Positions 32,232 to 41,582 of a stretch of DNA of 64,000 bases are shown here, piece after piece. Each line of letters starts with the position of its first letter. The stretch's first letter is position 1. The translations under genes were made by a program, and so were the position numbers. The notes beneath the pieces were generated by a model. The model did no database searches and had not been told where the DNA came from. It saw only the letters and a program-made list of their open reading frames with translations. The DNA comes from Halorubrum alkaliphilum. Lineage in GTDB: Archaea > Halobacteriota > Halobacteria > Halobacteriales > Haloferacaceae. The stretch covers positions 1 through 64,000 of the forward strand of contig NZ_JAGGKQ010000017.1 in the NCBI RefSeq assembly GCF_017873815.1, given 5' to 3'.

Positions 32232-33203
32232 ATGCGCGGCTCCGCGGACGACGAGCGAACCGTCGACGATGCTGACCGGGACTCCGTCTCCGGCGAGCCC
32301 GCCCCGCCGTCGGTGCGCGGCCTGTTCGGTGCGCTCTCGCGGGCGGTTCGGTCGCGTCCGCCGGGGGAACTCGCGCTCGTGGCACTTCCGCTCCCGACAC
32401 TGCTCGTCGTCGTCGCGGTCCTCCCCGGAACCGACGCGTGGGCGCTCTCGTTGGCCGCGGAGGGACCGTTCGAGAGCCGATGGACGCTGTGGACGGCGTT
32501 CGCCTCCAGTTTCGTCCACACCGACGCGACGCACCTCCTCGACAACGTCGTGAACTACTGGCTATTGGTCGCGGTCGCGTACCCGCTCTCGGTGGTCGCC
32601 GGCTGGCGGCGGCGGCTGGCGTTCGCGGCGGTCGCGTATCTGCTACTGGTTCCGCTCGTCTCAGCGTGGGCGACCCTGCTAGCCTTCGGCGGTACGATCG
32701 ACGCACCGGCGGCGGGATTCTCCGACGTGAACGGTGCGTTCCTCGGCTATCTCGTCGTCGTCTGGTTCGCGGCGCTCGCGGCGGAGACCGGGTCGTCGAC
32801 GGAGACGGCGTCGTCGACGACGGCTACCACGTCCGGCATCGACGCGCGCTGGTCGCTTGTCGTAGTCTTCGGGTCGCTCGCGGTCGTCTTCCTCTCCCCG
32901 AGCGGTGCGGGGTACTTCCCGCCATCGCCGTGGGTAAGTCTCCCGTTCGCGGTCGTCGCCGTCGCCGCCGGGGGCCTGCTGTACTCCCGGGTCGGTCGCC
33001 CCCGGCTCGCGGGACTCGATCTCGCCGCGCCGCGAGAGCTGTTGTACGTCACCGGCGCGAGCGTCGTCGTCGCCGGCGTGATCGGCTCGCTGGTGGTGGT
33101 GCCGGTCGGCAGCAACGTGTTCGCCCATCTCGCGGGGTACGCGGTCGGGTTCTCCGTCGCGTTCTGCTGGGTGATCGCCGACTCGTCGCGCGGTCGGCGG
33201 TGA
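32232..33203 (+). CDS. Rhomboid-like intramembrane protease or pseudoprotease
   Basis: The 323-residue membrane protein has six to seven hydrophobic segments. The rhomboid landmarks are present in order: FASSFVHTDATHLLDNVVNY (HxxxxHLxxN motif of TM2), a GFS in AAGFSDVNGAFLGYLVVVWF at the position of the catalytic GxSG, and the histidine of the last helices in VFAHLAGYAVGF. The Gly after the Ser is Asp here, so the catalytic motif is imperfect and activity is uncertain. A low-complexity Ser/Thr loop (TGSSTETASSTTATTSG) is inserted between helices. Confidence 0.75.
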   Translation: MRGSADDERTVDDADRDSVSGEPAPPSVRGLFGALSRAVRSRPPGELALVALPLPTLLVVVAVLPGTDAWALSLAAEGPFESRWTLWTAFASSFVHTDATHLLDNVVNYWLLVAVAYPLSVVAGWRRRLAFAAVAYLLLVPLVSAWATLLAFGGTIDAPAAGFSDVNGAFLGYLVVVWFAALAAETGSSTETASSTTATTSGIDARWSLVVVFGSLAVVFLSPSGAGYFPPSPWVSLPFAVVAVAAGGLLYSRVGRPRLAGLDLAAPRELLYVTGASVVVAGVIGSLVVVPVGSNVFAHLAGYAVGFSVAFCWVIADSSRGRR

Positions 33204-33209
33204 TACGGG

Positions 33210-33734
33210 TTAATCGTTCGTGTCGGCGTCGGCGGTCTCCGTGTCGGCGTCGGCGGTCTCCGTGTCGGCGTCGTGGGACCCGTGCCCGCCGTGTTCGTGG
33301 GCGTTCGCGGCCCCCAGCGGCCCGGAGCCGAACTCGTCGACGGGCGTCACGCTGTAGTCGACGGTGAGCGTGTCCTTCGTCGCGCGGACCTTCCCGACGA
33401 ACGACGAGATGTCCTCCAGGCTCCCTTCGAGGACGAACAGCTCCATACAGTACTGGCCGCCGACGTGGCTGTGGAAGTTCGAGGCGACGAGCCCCTCGTG
33501 TTCGTGTCGCAGGCGGATCATCCGCTCCTCGACGCTGGTCGTCTCGTAGTCGAACAGTACCGTGACGACGGCCATCAGCCGCCGGTCCTCCAACTTCGCG
33601 TCCTCGAACTCGCCGAGCAGGTTGCGTGACGCCTCGCGAACGACCTCGCTGCGGCCCGTGTAGCCGTGTTCTTCCGAGAACTCGTCGATCCGATCCAGTA
33701 GCGCTTCCGGCATCGAGACGCTGACGACTGTCAT
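33210..33734 (-). CDS. nikR: NikR-type nickel-responsive regulator with His-rich tail
   Basis: The product is 174 residues. It has a ribbon-helix-helix DNA-binding N-terminus ([18 protein letters not shown], then [19 protein letters not shown]) and an ACT-type C-domain with the NikR nickel ligands: [15 protein letters not shown]. It should repress nickel uptake genes when nickel is bound, but no nickel transporter lies in this window. The C-terminus carries an unusual extension, [10 protein letters not shown], followed by a tandem TADADTE repeat encoded by a 21-bp tandem repeat (33220-33272). The histidines could bind additional metal. Confidence 0.88.
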   Translation of the reverse strand: MTVVSVSMPEALLDRIDEFSEEHGYTGRSEVVREASRNLLGEFEDAKLEDRRLMAVVTVLFDYETTSVEERMIRLRHEHEGLVASNFHSHVGGQYCMELFVLEGSLEDISSFVGKVRATKDTLTVDYSVTPVDEFGSGPLGAANAHEHGGHGSHDADTETADADTETADADTND

Positions 33735-33759
33735 GTAATAACCTATCTCGGCTGTGTTG

Positions 33760-34062
33760 TTAATCCTTTATTTTTCGTTCACGGCCGTCGTCGACGCGTG
33801 CCGACAGCCACTCGTAGTGTTCCAGAAGAGCGTTCTCACCGGCCTCGGTGAGGGTGTACGCGTCGGCGATACCCTTCGTTTTGCGGGTCAGGTAGCCGGC
33901 CTCCACCAGCGCGGAGAGGGTCGCGTAGAACGACTGGGGATCGATCCGCTGGTCGTAATGCGTCTCCAACCGGCTTTTCAGCGACTGAGCCCGCAGTTCG
34001 CCGGCGTCGTACAGCAGCGCACAGCAGTCGCGCCGTCGCCCGCTGTGGAACCACTTCGTCAT
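33760..34062 (-). CDS. PadR-family transcriptional regulator
   Basis: The 100-residue protein begins [20 protein letters not shown] and continues with [37 protein letters not shown] and [18 protein letters not shown], the winged-helix pattern of PadR regulators without the C-terminal dimerisation domain. The effector and targets are unknown. ATG 34062 is preferred because the upstream part of the frame is low-complexity and lies in a stretch with a short direct repeat (GGTCGGGGAGCGTTCGAGCC, twice around 34138-34185). It is close to nikR, with 25 bp between them on the same strand, so an operon is possible. Confidence 0.75.
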   Translation of the reverse strand: MTKWFHSGRRRDCCALLYDAGELRAQSLKSRLETHYDQRIDPQSFYATLSALVEAGYLTRKTKGIADAYTLTEAGENALLEHYEWLSARVDDGRERKIKD

Positions 34063-34232
34063 ACCTCGGGTTCCGGGCGCGGCCTCACGACGGTTTCGGT
34101 CGGGAGCGACCGGCCGGAACGGCGACGCTGGAGTCGCCGGTCGGGGAGCGTTCGAGCCGCCGGTCGGGGAGCGTTCGAGCCGCCGGTCGGAAGGCACAAA
34201 GTTCACGTCACCCCGCCTGCGATCTGTGCCAA

Positions 34233-35000
34233 ATGGAACGTCGAGGACAAATCGGTCTGTTGGAGGCGCTCTTACTGGACGTCGTCCGGCTCCACGAGAC
34301 CTGGATGGAGCTCGTCTTCCCCCGCCAGCTCGATCCGGGCCGGGTGCTGGGCAAGTGGCAGCCCGAGACCACGCCCCAGACGATCGGCTACTACCTCTGG
34401 GCGGTCCTCGGGGCCCCGCTGGTCGCGATCGCGTATCCGCTGTTGCTCGTCGGCTTCGCCACCCGGTTTTACGCCGCGAAGCTCGACTCCGCCGTCACCC
34501 GCTTCGGGATCGCTGGCGCAGTTATCGTCGCCACCGTCGTCTGGGGGTCGCTCACCGCCGTCACCTACCTCCAGTTGGCGACCGAGGACGTGATCGCGGT
34601 CGGTGCCGCGAGTGTCGTCGCGATCGTCGCCGCCGCCCTCGCCGCGGGGTTCTCGAAGGTCGGCGGCCGGTTCGTCAGCGTGCTGTTAGCCTACCCGTTC
34701 GCGATGACCGCGCTCTTTCTGCCCCCGGTCGTCGCCGCGCTCGTGACGCCGACGCTCGAACAGCTGATCCTCCCGCCGAGCTACGACCTCGCGCGCTGGA
34801 TCCTCGACACGTTCCTCTACGTCGGCGGCATCAACGACCTCCTCCGGGGGGCGTTCGACCTCGAAACCTTCGGCGAGCAGTGGGGGCTCCCCGGTCTCGG
34901 CTACGTCCTGATGTGGGTCGGGATATCCGTTCCGCTCGGCTGGTTCCTCGGCGCGCTCGTCGCGCTGGCGAACCTCGTTCGGCCGAAGCCAGACGGGTGA
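34233..35000 (+). CDS. Hypothetical membrane protein
   Basis: The 255-residue protein has about five hydrophobic segments (residues ~52-75, 92-115, 118-138, 145-175 and 222-250). I do not recognise a family. The amphipathic N-terminus (RRGQIGLLEALLLDVVRLHE) precedes the first membrane span, and a GGINDLLRGAFDLETFGEQW loop lies before the last. It is divergent from PadR and convergent with the transducer gene; nothing in the context suggests a function. Confidence 0.6.
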   Translation: MERRGQIGLLEALLLDVVRLHETWMELVFPRQLDPGRVLGKWQPETTPQTIGYYLWAVLGAPLVAIAYPLLLVGFATRFYAAKLDSAVTRFGIAGAVIVATVVWGSLTAVTYLQLATEDVIAVGAASVVAIVAAALAAGFSKVGGRFVSVLLAYPFAMTALFLPPVVAALVTPTLEQLILPPSYDLARWILDTFLYVGGINDLLRGAFDLETFGEQWGLPGLGYVLMWVGISVPLGWFLGALVALANLVRPKPDG

Positions 35001-35018
35001 GTCGCGTTCACGTCGTTG

Positions 35019-37505
35019 CTATCGATCCGCGTCGCCGTCGCCCACTCGGTCGGCGTACTGCCGCAACTGGAGTTCGGCGCTCTCGGTGAGCTGCTCTAAC
35101 GCGTCGTCGACCCCGTACTCGCGGGCGTCGACCGACGCCTCGGCGACCAGCGTCCGGATCGTGTCGAACGGACCGATCCGGGCTCCGGTCGTGGAGACCG
35201 ACTCCTCCGCGTCGGTGAGCTGATCGATCGCCGTCCGGTAGCCGGGGTTCTCGTCGAACCACCCGTTCCGTGAAAGCCGGTCGACCGCACCCTCGTGTAC
35301 CGGGAAGTATCCCGTCTCGCGGTGCCAGCGGGCCTGTCGTTCAGGTGCCGCGAGCCAGCTCAGAAACGCTGCCGCCGCCCGCTGTTCCGCGGTCGAGACG
35401 CCGTTGGCGACCCACAGCGAGCCGCCGCCCACGACGACGCCGTGTCGCTCGTCGGCGACCGGCAGGTAGCCCGTCCCGACGGGGAACGACGCGCCCTCGT
35501 GGACGTCGACCATCGCCGACGTCGACCCGATCAGCATTCCCGCGCGCCCCTCGTGGAACGCGTCGCGAGCCTGCCCGCGGGCCTCGATCCCAGGGTCGTG
35601 GTACAGCCCCTCGGCGTCCAGCCCGGCGATCCACTCGTAGATCCGCTGGCCGGCGTCGCCGTCGAAGTAGGCCTCGGTCGGCGTGCCGGCGCGTCCGTTC
35701 TCTGCGTCGACGAGCGGCTGGCCCGCCTCGGCGAACCACTGCTCGACGAACCACGAGTAGGTCGCGAACGTGATCCCGAACTCGGTCACGCCTCCCTCGA
35801 CCAGCCGCTCGGCGCAGTGACGAACCTCGGCGAACGTGGTCGGGGGGTCGTCCGGGTTCAGCCCCGCACGCTCGAACGCCGCCCGGTCGTAGTAGAGGAC
35901 CGGGGTCGAGGCGTTAAAGGGGACCGAGTGGAGGCGACCGTCGGTCCGGTAGTAGTTCGCGACGGGGTCGAGAAGGTCGTCGGGGTCGAGGAGGGTTCCG
36001 GGGTCGAGGAGGTCGTCAGAACCGGCGAAGTTGTCGGGAGTGAGGAGGTCTTCGACCGGAACGAACGCCCCGCTGTCGAGCGCGCGTTTCGTCCCGATCT
36101 CGTAGAGGTGGGCGATCGCCGGCGGGTCGCCGCGCTCCGCCGCGGCGAGCGTGGCGTCGAACGTGCCGCGATAGCTTCCCTTCGCGGACGGCCGGATCGA
36201 GACCCCATCCGTTGTCGCCTCGAACTCGTCGACGAACTCGTCGAGCAGCCGCGCCTTACGGCCGCTCAGCGCGTGCCAGAACTCGACGACGGTGGTGTCC
36301 GCGTCGACCTCGCTACCCGAGATGTCGTACGCGGAGAGCCGGTCGTCGAGCGTCCCCGTCCGATCGCCGAGCGTCGACGCGCCCGCCGCGACCTCCGCGA
36401 GCGACGTCTTCTGGGTATGCGCGATCGTCGTCACGTCTGCGGCGTCGTCGGCCGTCTCCTCCGCGAGCGCGCCCACCGACTCGACCATGTCGACCGTCTC
36501 CTCGATCGCGGCCGCCTGGTCGTCGGTCGCGTCGCTGATCTCCTCGATGCCGTCCGTCGTCTCCTCGATGTCGGCGGCGAGATCGGTGAACGCTTCGAGC
36601 GCGGTCTCCGCGGTACCGATCCCCTCGTCGACGCGGTCGCGCATGTCGGCGATCTCGTCGACCGTCGCGTCCGTCTCCTCGCGCACCGAGCCGATGGATC
36701 CTTCGATCTCCGCGGTGGCCTCACGAGCCTCCTCCGCGAGGCTCTTCACCTCCTCGGCGACGACCTCGAAGCCCGCACCGGCCTCCCCGGCGCGGGCCGC
36801 CTCGATCGAGGCGTTGAGCGCGAGGATGTTCGTCTCGTCGGCGATGTCGCGGATCAGGTCGGTGATCTCCTCGATCGCCGCCACCTCCGCCTCCAGCGAC
36901 TCGACCCGGTCGAGCGCCCGCTGCGTGCGCTCGTCGACGACCCGGAGTTCCTCGATCGCAGCCGTTGCGGCCTCGTTGCCCTCGTCGGCCCGTTCGGCGA
37001 CGTTGCCGGCGGTGGTCGCGACCTCCTCCGCGGACGCCGCCACCTCCTCGGTGGCCGCCGAGACGGTCTGTAGCTCCCGCGTCGCGTCCGCGATGTCGTC
37101 GCGTTGGCCGGTCGCGGCCGACTCGATCGCGTCGACGCCGGCGTACACCTCGTCGCTGTACCCCTTCGCTTGGTCCACGTTCGACCGGACGTGTTCCGAC
37201 GCGCCGGCGACCTCGTCGCCGAACCCTTCGGCCGCGGAGAGGGTATCGGTAACGTCATCGAGGAAGGCGTTCAGGTCGTCCGCGATCGCGGCCGTCTCGT
37301 CGTCGATCGACCCGGCTCCCCCGATGTCGGCGTCCGACTCCGGAAACCGAGCGCCCACGTCGCCGTCGGCGAGTCGCGCCGCGACCTCCCGGAACGTCCC
37401 GGTTCGCGGCGACCCGTCGTCGTCCGGGTCTCCGTCCAGTTCGTCGGTCACGGCGGACCGTTCCCGCTCTCGTTCGACCGTGCCGGCCTCGCCGTCTCGA
37501 TCCAT
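35019..37505 (-). CDS. Chemotaxis transducer fused to an ABC-type solute-binding protein
   Basis: The product is 828 residues. Residues ~38-90 look HAMP-like, and 90-395 form the long methyl-accepting coiled coil with the conserved signalling tip near 213-260 ([19 protein letters not shown]). Residues ~404-775 form a family 1 extracellular solute-binding protein, as in sugar or glycerol-phosphate binding proteins: [71 protein letters not shown]. There is no signal peptide and no membrane segment, so the whole protein seems cytoplasmic and would sense an internal solute and signal to CheA. No ABC transporter genes are adjacent. A TATA-like TTATTATATAC about 30 nt upstream supports ATG 37505. 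Confidence 0.85.
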   Translation of the reverse strand: MDRDGEAGTVERERERSAVTDELDGDPDDDGSPRTGTFREVAARLADGDVGARFPESDADIGGAGSIDDETAAIADDLNAFLDDVTDTLSAAEGFGDEVAGASEHVRSNVDQAKGYSDEVYAGVDAIESAATGQRDDIADATRELQTVSAATEEVAASAEEVATTAGNVAERADEGNEAATAAIEELRVVDERTQRALDRVESLEAEVAAIEEITDLIRDIADETNILALNASIEAARAGEAGAGFEVVAEEVKSLAEEAREATAEIEGSIGSVREETDATVDEIADMRDRVDEGIGTAETALEAFTDLAADIEETTDGIEEISDATDDQAAAIEETVDMVESVGALAEETADDAADVTTIAHTQKTSLAEVAAGASTLGDRTGTLDDRLSAYDISGSEVDADTTVVEFWHALSGRKARLLDEFVDEFEATTDGVSIRPSAKGSYRGTFDATLAAAERGDPPAIAHLYEIGTKRALDSGAFVPVEDLLTPDNFAGSDDLLDPGTLLDPDDLLDPVANYYRTDGRLHSVPFNASTPVLYYDRAAFERAGLNPDDPPTTFAEVRHCAERLVEGGVTEFGITFATYSWFVEQWFAEAGQPLVDAENGRAGTPTEAYFDGDAGQRIYEWIAGLDAEGLYHDPGIEARGQARDAFHEGRAGMLIGSTSAMVDVHEGASFPVGTGYLPVADERHGVVVGGGSLWVANGVSTAEQRAAAAFLSWLAAPERQARWHRETGYFPVHEGAVDRLSRNGWFDENPGYRTAIDQLTDAEESVSTTGARIGPFDTIRTLVAEASVDAREYGVDDALEQLTESAELQLRQYADRVGDGDADR

Positions 37506-37660
37506 TAGTCGGTGCTCTCCCGCCTGAGTATATAATAACTCGATCTGGGTTATCAACCGTGATACTGGCCGGCGCTGTGATCGCAGATTCCGTCTCGTAC
37601 CTGAACGGCCGCTTATATATCGATTCGGGCGCTCTCGCGGTGACCGGTTGGGATTTAGTC

Positions 37661-37831
37661 GTTTGTTTATAAGTCGGTGACTGCGTCTCGACGACGGATA
37701 GCTCCAAAGCCCCAGCCGTTTGTTTATAAGTGACTGACCGTGGATCGACGGTGAACACCTCCAAAGCCCCAGCCGTTTGTTTATAAGTGACTGACCGTGG
37801 ATCGACGGTGAACACCTCCAAAGCCCCAGCC
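37661..37831. repeat. Three tandem 57-bp units, copy 2 (each with a TATA-like box)
   Basis: Units start at 37661, 37718 and 37775, exactly 57 bp apart. The last two are identical; the first is diverged in its middle. Each opens GTTTGTTTATAAGT and ends CTCCAAAGCCCCAGCC. The array runs into the stem of copy 2, as in copy 1. Confidence 0.92.
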
Positions 37832-38035
37832 GTGAGGCGGGCGCACGTTCGCTGCGGTCCTCACTCGGTCGCAAGCTCCCTCGCTGCGGTCCTTACATCA
37901 CCTGCGCCCGCCTCACGGCTGCCCCTTTGAGCCCCACCCGACCGCAACAGCACCCGCACCTCATGCCTCCCCAGCCTCGTCGGCCGGCCTCCGCTTCGCT
38001 TCGGCCGGCCGACTCCCTCGCGCGTTTCTCGCGCG
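37827..38035. ncRNA. Structured intergenic element, copy 2 (candidate non-coding RNA)
   Basis: A 19-bp perfect stem (CAGCCGTGAGGCGGGCGCA at 37827-37845, complement at 37903-37921) encloses a loop with the conserved CCTCACTCGGTCGC, GCTCCCTCG and CTTACATC blocks shared with copy 1. After a shared CTGCCCCTTTGAG and CCTCCCCAGCCTCG come a second hairpin GTCGGCCGGCC/GGCCGGCCGAC (37979-38013) and a third CGCGCG/CGCGCG (38019-38035). These stems have different sequences from those in copy 1 but the same order. The surrounding 639-bp region (37506-38144) contains no protein gene; it also holds the promoter of the transducer gene and two TTTATAAA boxes near 38050-38087. Confidence 0.6.
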
Positions 38036-38144
38036 CCACCGCATCAATCTTTTATAAATTATCGTCGCTGCCGATCAGATAGTTTATAAACACGATCCCG
38101 ATACCATCAGTCTCTCGTCCGACGTTTCGACCCGTGTTCGGGCC

Positions 38145-38726
38145 TTACCCCCCGTCGTACCGCTCTCTCGCCGTCTCGAACGCCGATTCCGCCTGCTCCT
38201 TCGTCCGCCGACCCTCCCGTGTCGCGATCGCCTCGGGGTCGGGGCTCGCGTCGTCGTCGATCCGCGCGAACGAGCGGTGTACCTTCGTGTGACACCACCG
38301 GCACAGCGACACCGTGATCTCGTGTGGCCCCGCGTCGGGGATCGTGTCGTCCTCGGCGTCGCCGGTCGTCGTACTGCCGCGACTCGTCGTCTCCGTGTCG
38401 CTCCCGGCGTTCCCGTACGAGAGGTGGTGTTCCTCCACGAGCGGTCGCGCGTCCTCGCCGGCCAGTCGAACCTCCTCGAGTCCGCAGCGGGCACACTCGC
38501 GACCGTCGGTCGTCGAGCGGTAGTGGGGACACGCGCGCCAGTTCCCGTCCGCGCCGACGTGGCAGGCGTAGCCGTCGGCGCGGCGCGCGGCCGTGAACTC
38601 CGGGTCGTCGCCGGCGCGGTCCAGCGCGAACCGGCACCGCCCGTCGTCGGTCAGGTGGTCACAGACGCCCGCGACCGCGTACGGATCGTCGACGCCGACG
38701 GGCGTCCCTTCCGGCGTCCGTTCCAT
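38145..38726 (-). CDS. DUF7097-like protein with HNH-type zinc fold
   Basis: The 193-residue cysteine- and histidine-rich protein has several probable zinc sites: VCDHLTDDGRCRFAL, YACHVG, CPHYRS with CARCGL, and a C-terminal part EEHHLSYGN followed by LCRWCHTKVHRSF that looks like the ββα-metal fold of HNH nucleases. It resembles the haloarchaeal DUF7097 family. Nuclease activity is not established. ATG 38726 is preferred to ATG 38750, since MERTPEGTPVGVDDPYAVAG gives a cleaner start. It is on the same strand as the phosphodiesterase gene, 64 bp downstream of its stop. Confidence 0.7.
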   Translation of the reverse strand: MERTPEGTPVGVDDPYAVAGVCDHLTDDGRCRFALDRAGDDPEFTAARRADGYACHVGADGNWRACPHYRSTTDGRECARCGLEEVRLAGEDARPLVEEHHLSYGNAGSDTETTSRGSTTTGDAEDDTIPDAGPHEITVSLCRWCHTKVHRSFARIDDDASPDPEAIATREGRRTKEQAESAFETARERYDGG

Positions 38727-38790
38727 ACCGACCGGTAGGCGTGCGGGCACTTGAAGGCTCCCGGGAACGCCCGTGCGCGCGGTCGATGAT

Positions 38791-40137
38791 TCAAATCAGG
38801 CTCGCGCCGTCACAGTCGGTCCGGCTGTACTCCACGTCGAGCAGCGTCAACAGCGTGGGGGCGACGTCGAGGAGGTCCGCGTCCTCGACCGTCGCGGCCG
38901 GATGGTCGATGAACAGGCCGGCGTTCTCGAAGGTGTGCATGCCGGTTCGCGGCCCGTCCGGATCGAAGACGCGCTCGCGCGGCCGGAACCCGGCTTTCAG
39001 ATCGAAGCCGTCGTTCGGAACCGCGACGAGGTCGGGGGCGATCTCGTCGTGGTCCCCCCGGAAGGCGGTCTCGCGCTCCACGACGCGGTCGACTACCGGT
39101 CGGCCCTCCGGGCCTTCGAGCGACTCCAACGCCGCCGTCAACTCGGACCGGACCGCCTCGTACTCGGACTCGGGGACGGCTCCGTCCGGCTCGCGCCCCT
39201 CGAGGTTGACGTAGAACCGACCGGGAACGAGCGAGTACGCGCGGGCGTCGCCGGCGATGTCCGACAGCGAGTCGTGGTCCTCGCTCCGGTACGAGAGCCA
39301 GCCCTCCCGGTCGAGCCACTCGTTACAGTACACGTCGTGTTCGAGCCGCGTGAACCCGTGTGTCGAGCCGACGACGAGTCGAACGTCGTCGGGGAGCGCC
39401 TCCCGGATCGACCCGATGTGCGCGTCCAGCGCGGCGTAGAACTCCAGGAACTCCTCCGCGTACGGCCCGCCGTCGAGGTGATCGCCCCACAGGAAGTGGT
39501 TGACGCGGTCCGGGCTCGTGAACGCGCCCACGAACAGGTCCCAGTCGTCGCGTTCGACGTACCGCTCGAACAGCGCCGCCCGCCCGTCGAGCGTCTCGCG
39601 TGCGTGTTCGATGAACTCGGTTTTGTCCGCCTTGTGTCCCAGATTCGCGTTGAGCGACAGCGTGTAGTCGCTCTCCGCGAGGTAGGTCCGAAGCTCCTCG
39701 GGGTGTGCCGCCTCGTCGACGCCCGGGGAGAGGTAGCCGGACACCATCCGCTGGAGGTTCCGCTGCGGCGGAAACGTCACCGGGACGTTGAGCACAGTCG
39801 CGTTCTTGCCGGCCGCGGTCACCCGGTCCCACACCCGGGTAGCTTGGACGTCTCGACCCATCGGGACGTACGTGTCGTAGCTCCCGATCTCGCGGTCCTG
39901 AAAGCCGTATACTCCGGTCTCTCCCGGGTTGACGCCGCTCGTCAGCGCCGGCCAACAGGCGCTCGAATCCGGGGGAACGATGCTGTCGATCGCGCCGGCA
40001 CCGCCCTCCTCGGCGATCGCCGACAGCGTCGGAAAGGTCTCCGGGTCGTCGGCGACGAGATCGAACGGCAACCCGTCGATCCCGAGAAACGCCACGCGCG
40101 GCGTATCGCTCCCGCGCAACCGATCGAAGAGGCCCAT
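38791..40137 (-). CDS. Alkaline-phosphatase-superfamily phosphodiesterase
   Basis: The 448-residue soluble protein belongs to the type I phosphodiesterase/nucleotide pyrophosphatase group. Metal-binding signs are visible: GIDGLPFDLV at the start (first Asp), the nucleophile region DSSACWPALTSGVNPGETG, SPDRVNHFLWGD, GSTHGF, and GMHTFENAGLFI near the end. Haloarchaeal relatives often occur with polysaccharide genes; the substrate is unknown. It begins at ATG 40137 with TATA-like CTTTTCC about 30 nt upstream. Confidence 0.88.
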   Translation of the reverse strand: MGLFDRLRGSDTPRVAFLGIDGLPFDLVADDPETFPTLSAIAEEGGAGAIDSIVPPDSSACWPALTSGVNPGETGVYGFQDREIGSYDTYVPMGRDVQATRVWDRVTAAGKNATVLNVPVTFPPQRNLQRMVSGYLSPGVDEAAHPEELRTYLAESDYTLSLNANLGHKADKTEFIEHARETLDGRAALFERYVERDDWDLFVGAFTSPDRVNHFLWGDHLDGGPYAEEFLEFYAALDAHIGSIREALPDDVRLVVGSTHGFTRLEHDVYCNEWLDREGWLSYRSEDHDSLSDIAGDARAYSLVPGRFYVNLEGREPDGAVPESEYEAVRSELTAALESLEGPEGRPVVDRVVERETAFRGDHDEIAPDLVAVPNDGFDLKAGFRPRERVFDPDGPRTGMHTFENAGLFIDHPAATVEDADLLDVAPTLLTLLDVEYSRTDCDGASLI

Positions 40138-40301
40138 ACGTCCATATCTACGCTGGGGAGGAAAAGCGTTGACATCGGTTCACGATCCGAGTTCCGAGCG
40201 CACCGGCCGGAGCCGTCGGCGCGGACGGCCAGAACGGTGCCGTCGGCGTCCCCCGCACGTCGTCCCGGGAGCCTTTTGCGGGCGGCCGCCGAGACGCCGG
40301 C

Positions 40302-41240
40302 ATGGAGACCCGACGCACGCTGCTCGTCGACGCGTTCACCGACGATCCGCTCGCCGGCAACGTCGCCGGCGTGGTGCCCGACGCGACGGGGTTGAGCGAC
40401 GACCGAACCGGACGGATCGCGGCCGAACTGGGCGCGTCCGAGACCGCGTTCGTGACGCCCGCGGGCGACGGGGACGCCGACCACCGGATCCGTTATTTCA
40501 CGCCGACCACGGAGGTCGACCTCTGCGGCCACGCGACGATCGCGGCGTACGCGACCCTGTTCGCGGACGGGACCGTCGACGCCGGCGAGTACATCCTCCG
40601 GACGAACGTCGGCGACCTGACGGTAACGGTGACCGATGAGGGGGACGTGTGGATGCGCCAGCAGCCGCCGACGGTCGAGGTCGTCGACCCCGATGCCCTC
40701 GACGCCGAGCGCCTCGGCGACGCGCTCGGGATCGACCCGGCCGCGCTGCGCGACGTGGGCGCGGACCTCCCGGTGGCTGTCGCGTCGACCGGGCTCCCGT
40801 TCCTCGTCGTTCCCGTGAACTTCCTCGAACACCTCGGCGGTGCGGAGCCGGACGCGGACGCGGTCGAGGCGCTCTCCGAGGAGTTCGACGTTGCGGGCGT
40901 GTACGCGTTCACGTTCGACACGCTCGAAGCGGAGTCGACGCTTCACGGCCGGGCGTTCGCGCCCGCGGTCGGGATCGACGAGGACCCGGTGACGGGGACC
41001 GCGAGCGGCGCGGTCGGGGGATACCTCCGAGCCGTCGAGGCGTTCGACGGCGAGTTCCCCGACGAACTCCGGTTCGAGCAGGGTCACTTCCTCGACAGGC
41101 CGGGACACGTCCGAATCCGGGTCGGCGAGGAGTCCGATCCCGTCGAGATCGGCGGCGACGCCGTCGTCTCGCTGGAGGGAGAGCTTCGGCTGCCGGACGA
41201 GGGGAGCGGTGACGCGGATGACGACATCGTTCACGCCTGA
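40302..41240 (+). CDS. PhzF-family isomerase
   Basis: The 312-residue protein has the two-lobed PhzF/diaminopimelate epimerase fold. It begins RRTLLVDAFTDDPLAGNVAG and has the catalytic Glu in ASETAFV (residue ~48), RYFTPTTEVDLCGHATIAAY, and DEDPVTGTASGAVGGYL in the second lobe. PhzF isomerises a phenazine precursor in Pseudomonas, but most archaeal relatives have unknown substrates; no phenazine genes are present here. It probably has its own promoter. Confidence 0.88.
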   Translation: METRRTLLVDAFTDDPLAGNVAGVVPDATGLSDDRTGRIAAELGASETAFVTPAGDGDADHRIRYFTPTTEVDLCGHATIAAYATLFADGTVDAGEYILRTNVGDLTVTVTDEGDVWMRQQPPTVEVVDPDALDAERLGDALGIDPAALRDVGADLPVAVASTGLPFLVVPVNFLEHLGGAEPDADAVEALSEEFDVAGVYAFTFDTLEAESTLHGRAFAPAVGIDEDPVTGTASGAVGGYLRAVEAFDGEFPDELRFEQGHFLDRPGHVRIRVGEESDPVEIGGDAVVSLEGELRLPDEGSGDADDDIVHA

Positions 41241-41314
41241 GCGGACACGGGGCTCGGTCGATCGGAACGGGCCGCGGACGGAACGCTTACTTTTTGCCGA
41301 GTCCGATCGGAGAT

Positions 41315-41509
41315 ATGGAGTTCAACCTTCCACTCGCGGCCGGTCTGGTGGTCCTGCTCATCGCCCTCGGCACCGGCGGGCTCGTTGGCGGCGGCATGAT
41401 GGCGCTCGAAACGACGCTGATGATGGTCGTTCCCTCGATGATCGCCTTCGCGGCGGTCGTGTTCTTCATCGGCATGAAACACGGCGAGTTCCGCGCCAGC
41501 GGGGCGTAA
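41315..41509 (+). CDS. DUF7333-like small membrane protein
   Basis: The 64-residue protein has two hydrophobic segments, FNLPLAAGLVVLLIALG and MVVPSMIAFAAVVFFIGM, and a short polar tail. Similar short proteins (DUF7333) are common in haloarchaea; the function is unknown. A TTACTTTTT box 25-30 nt before ATG 41315 supports this start. The antiporter gene follows on the same strand. Confidence 0.7.
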   Translation: MEFNLPLAAGLVVLLIALGTGGLVGGGMMALETTLMMVVPSMIAFAAVVFFIGMKHGEFRASGA

Positions 41510-41582
41510 CGGACCGACACGAGCGGACCGACAACGCATCGACACCGCGGCGTTTTTGCCACGACGGCGTAAATCGGCGAGC

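Noticed and set aside
37661-37831. CRISPR array
   Set aside because: The 57-bp units are directly joined and two are identical throughout; there are no unique spacers between short repeats and no cas genes.
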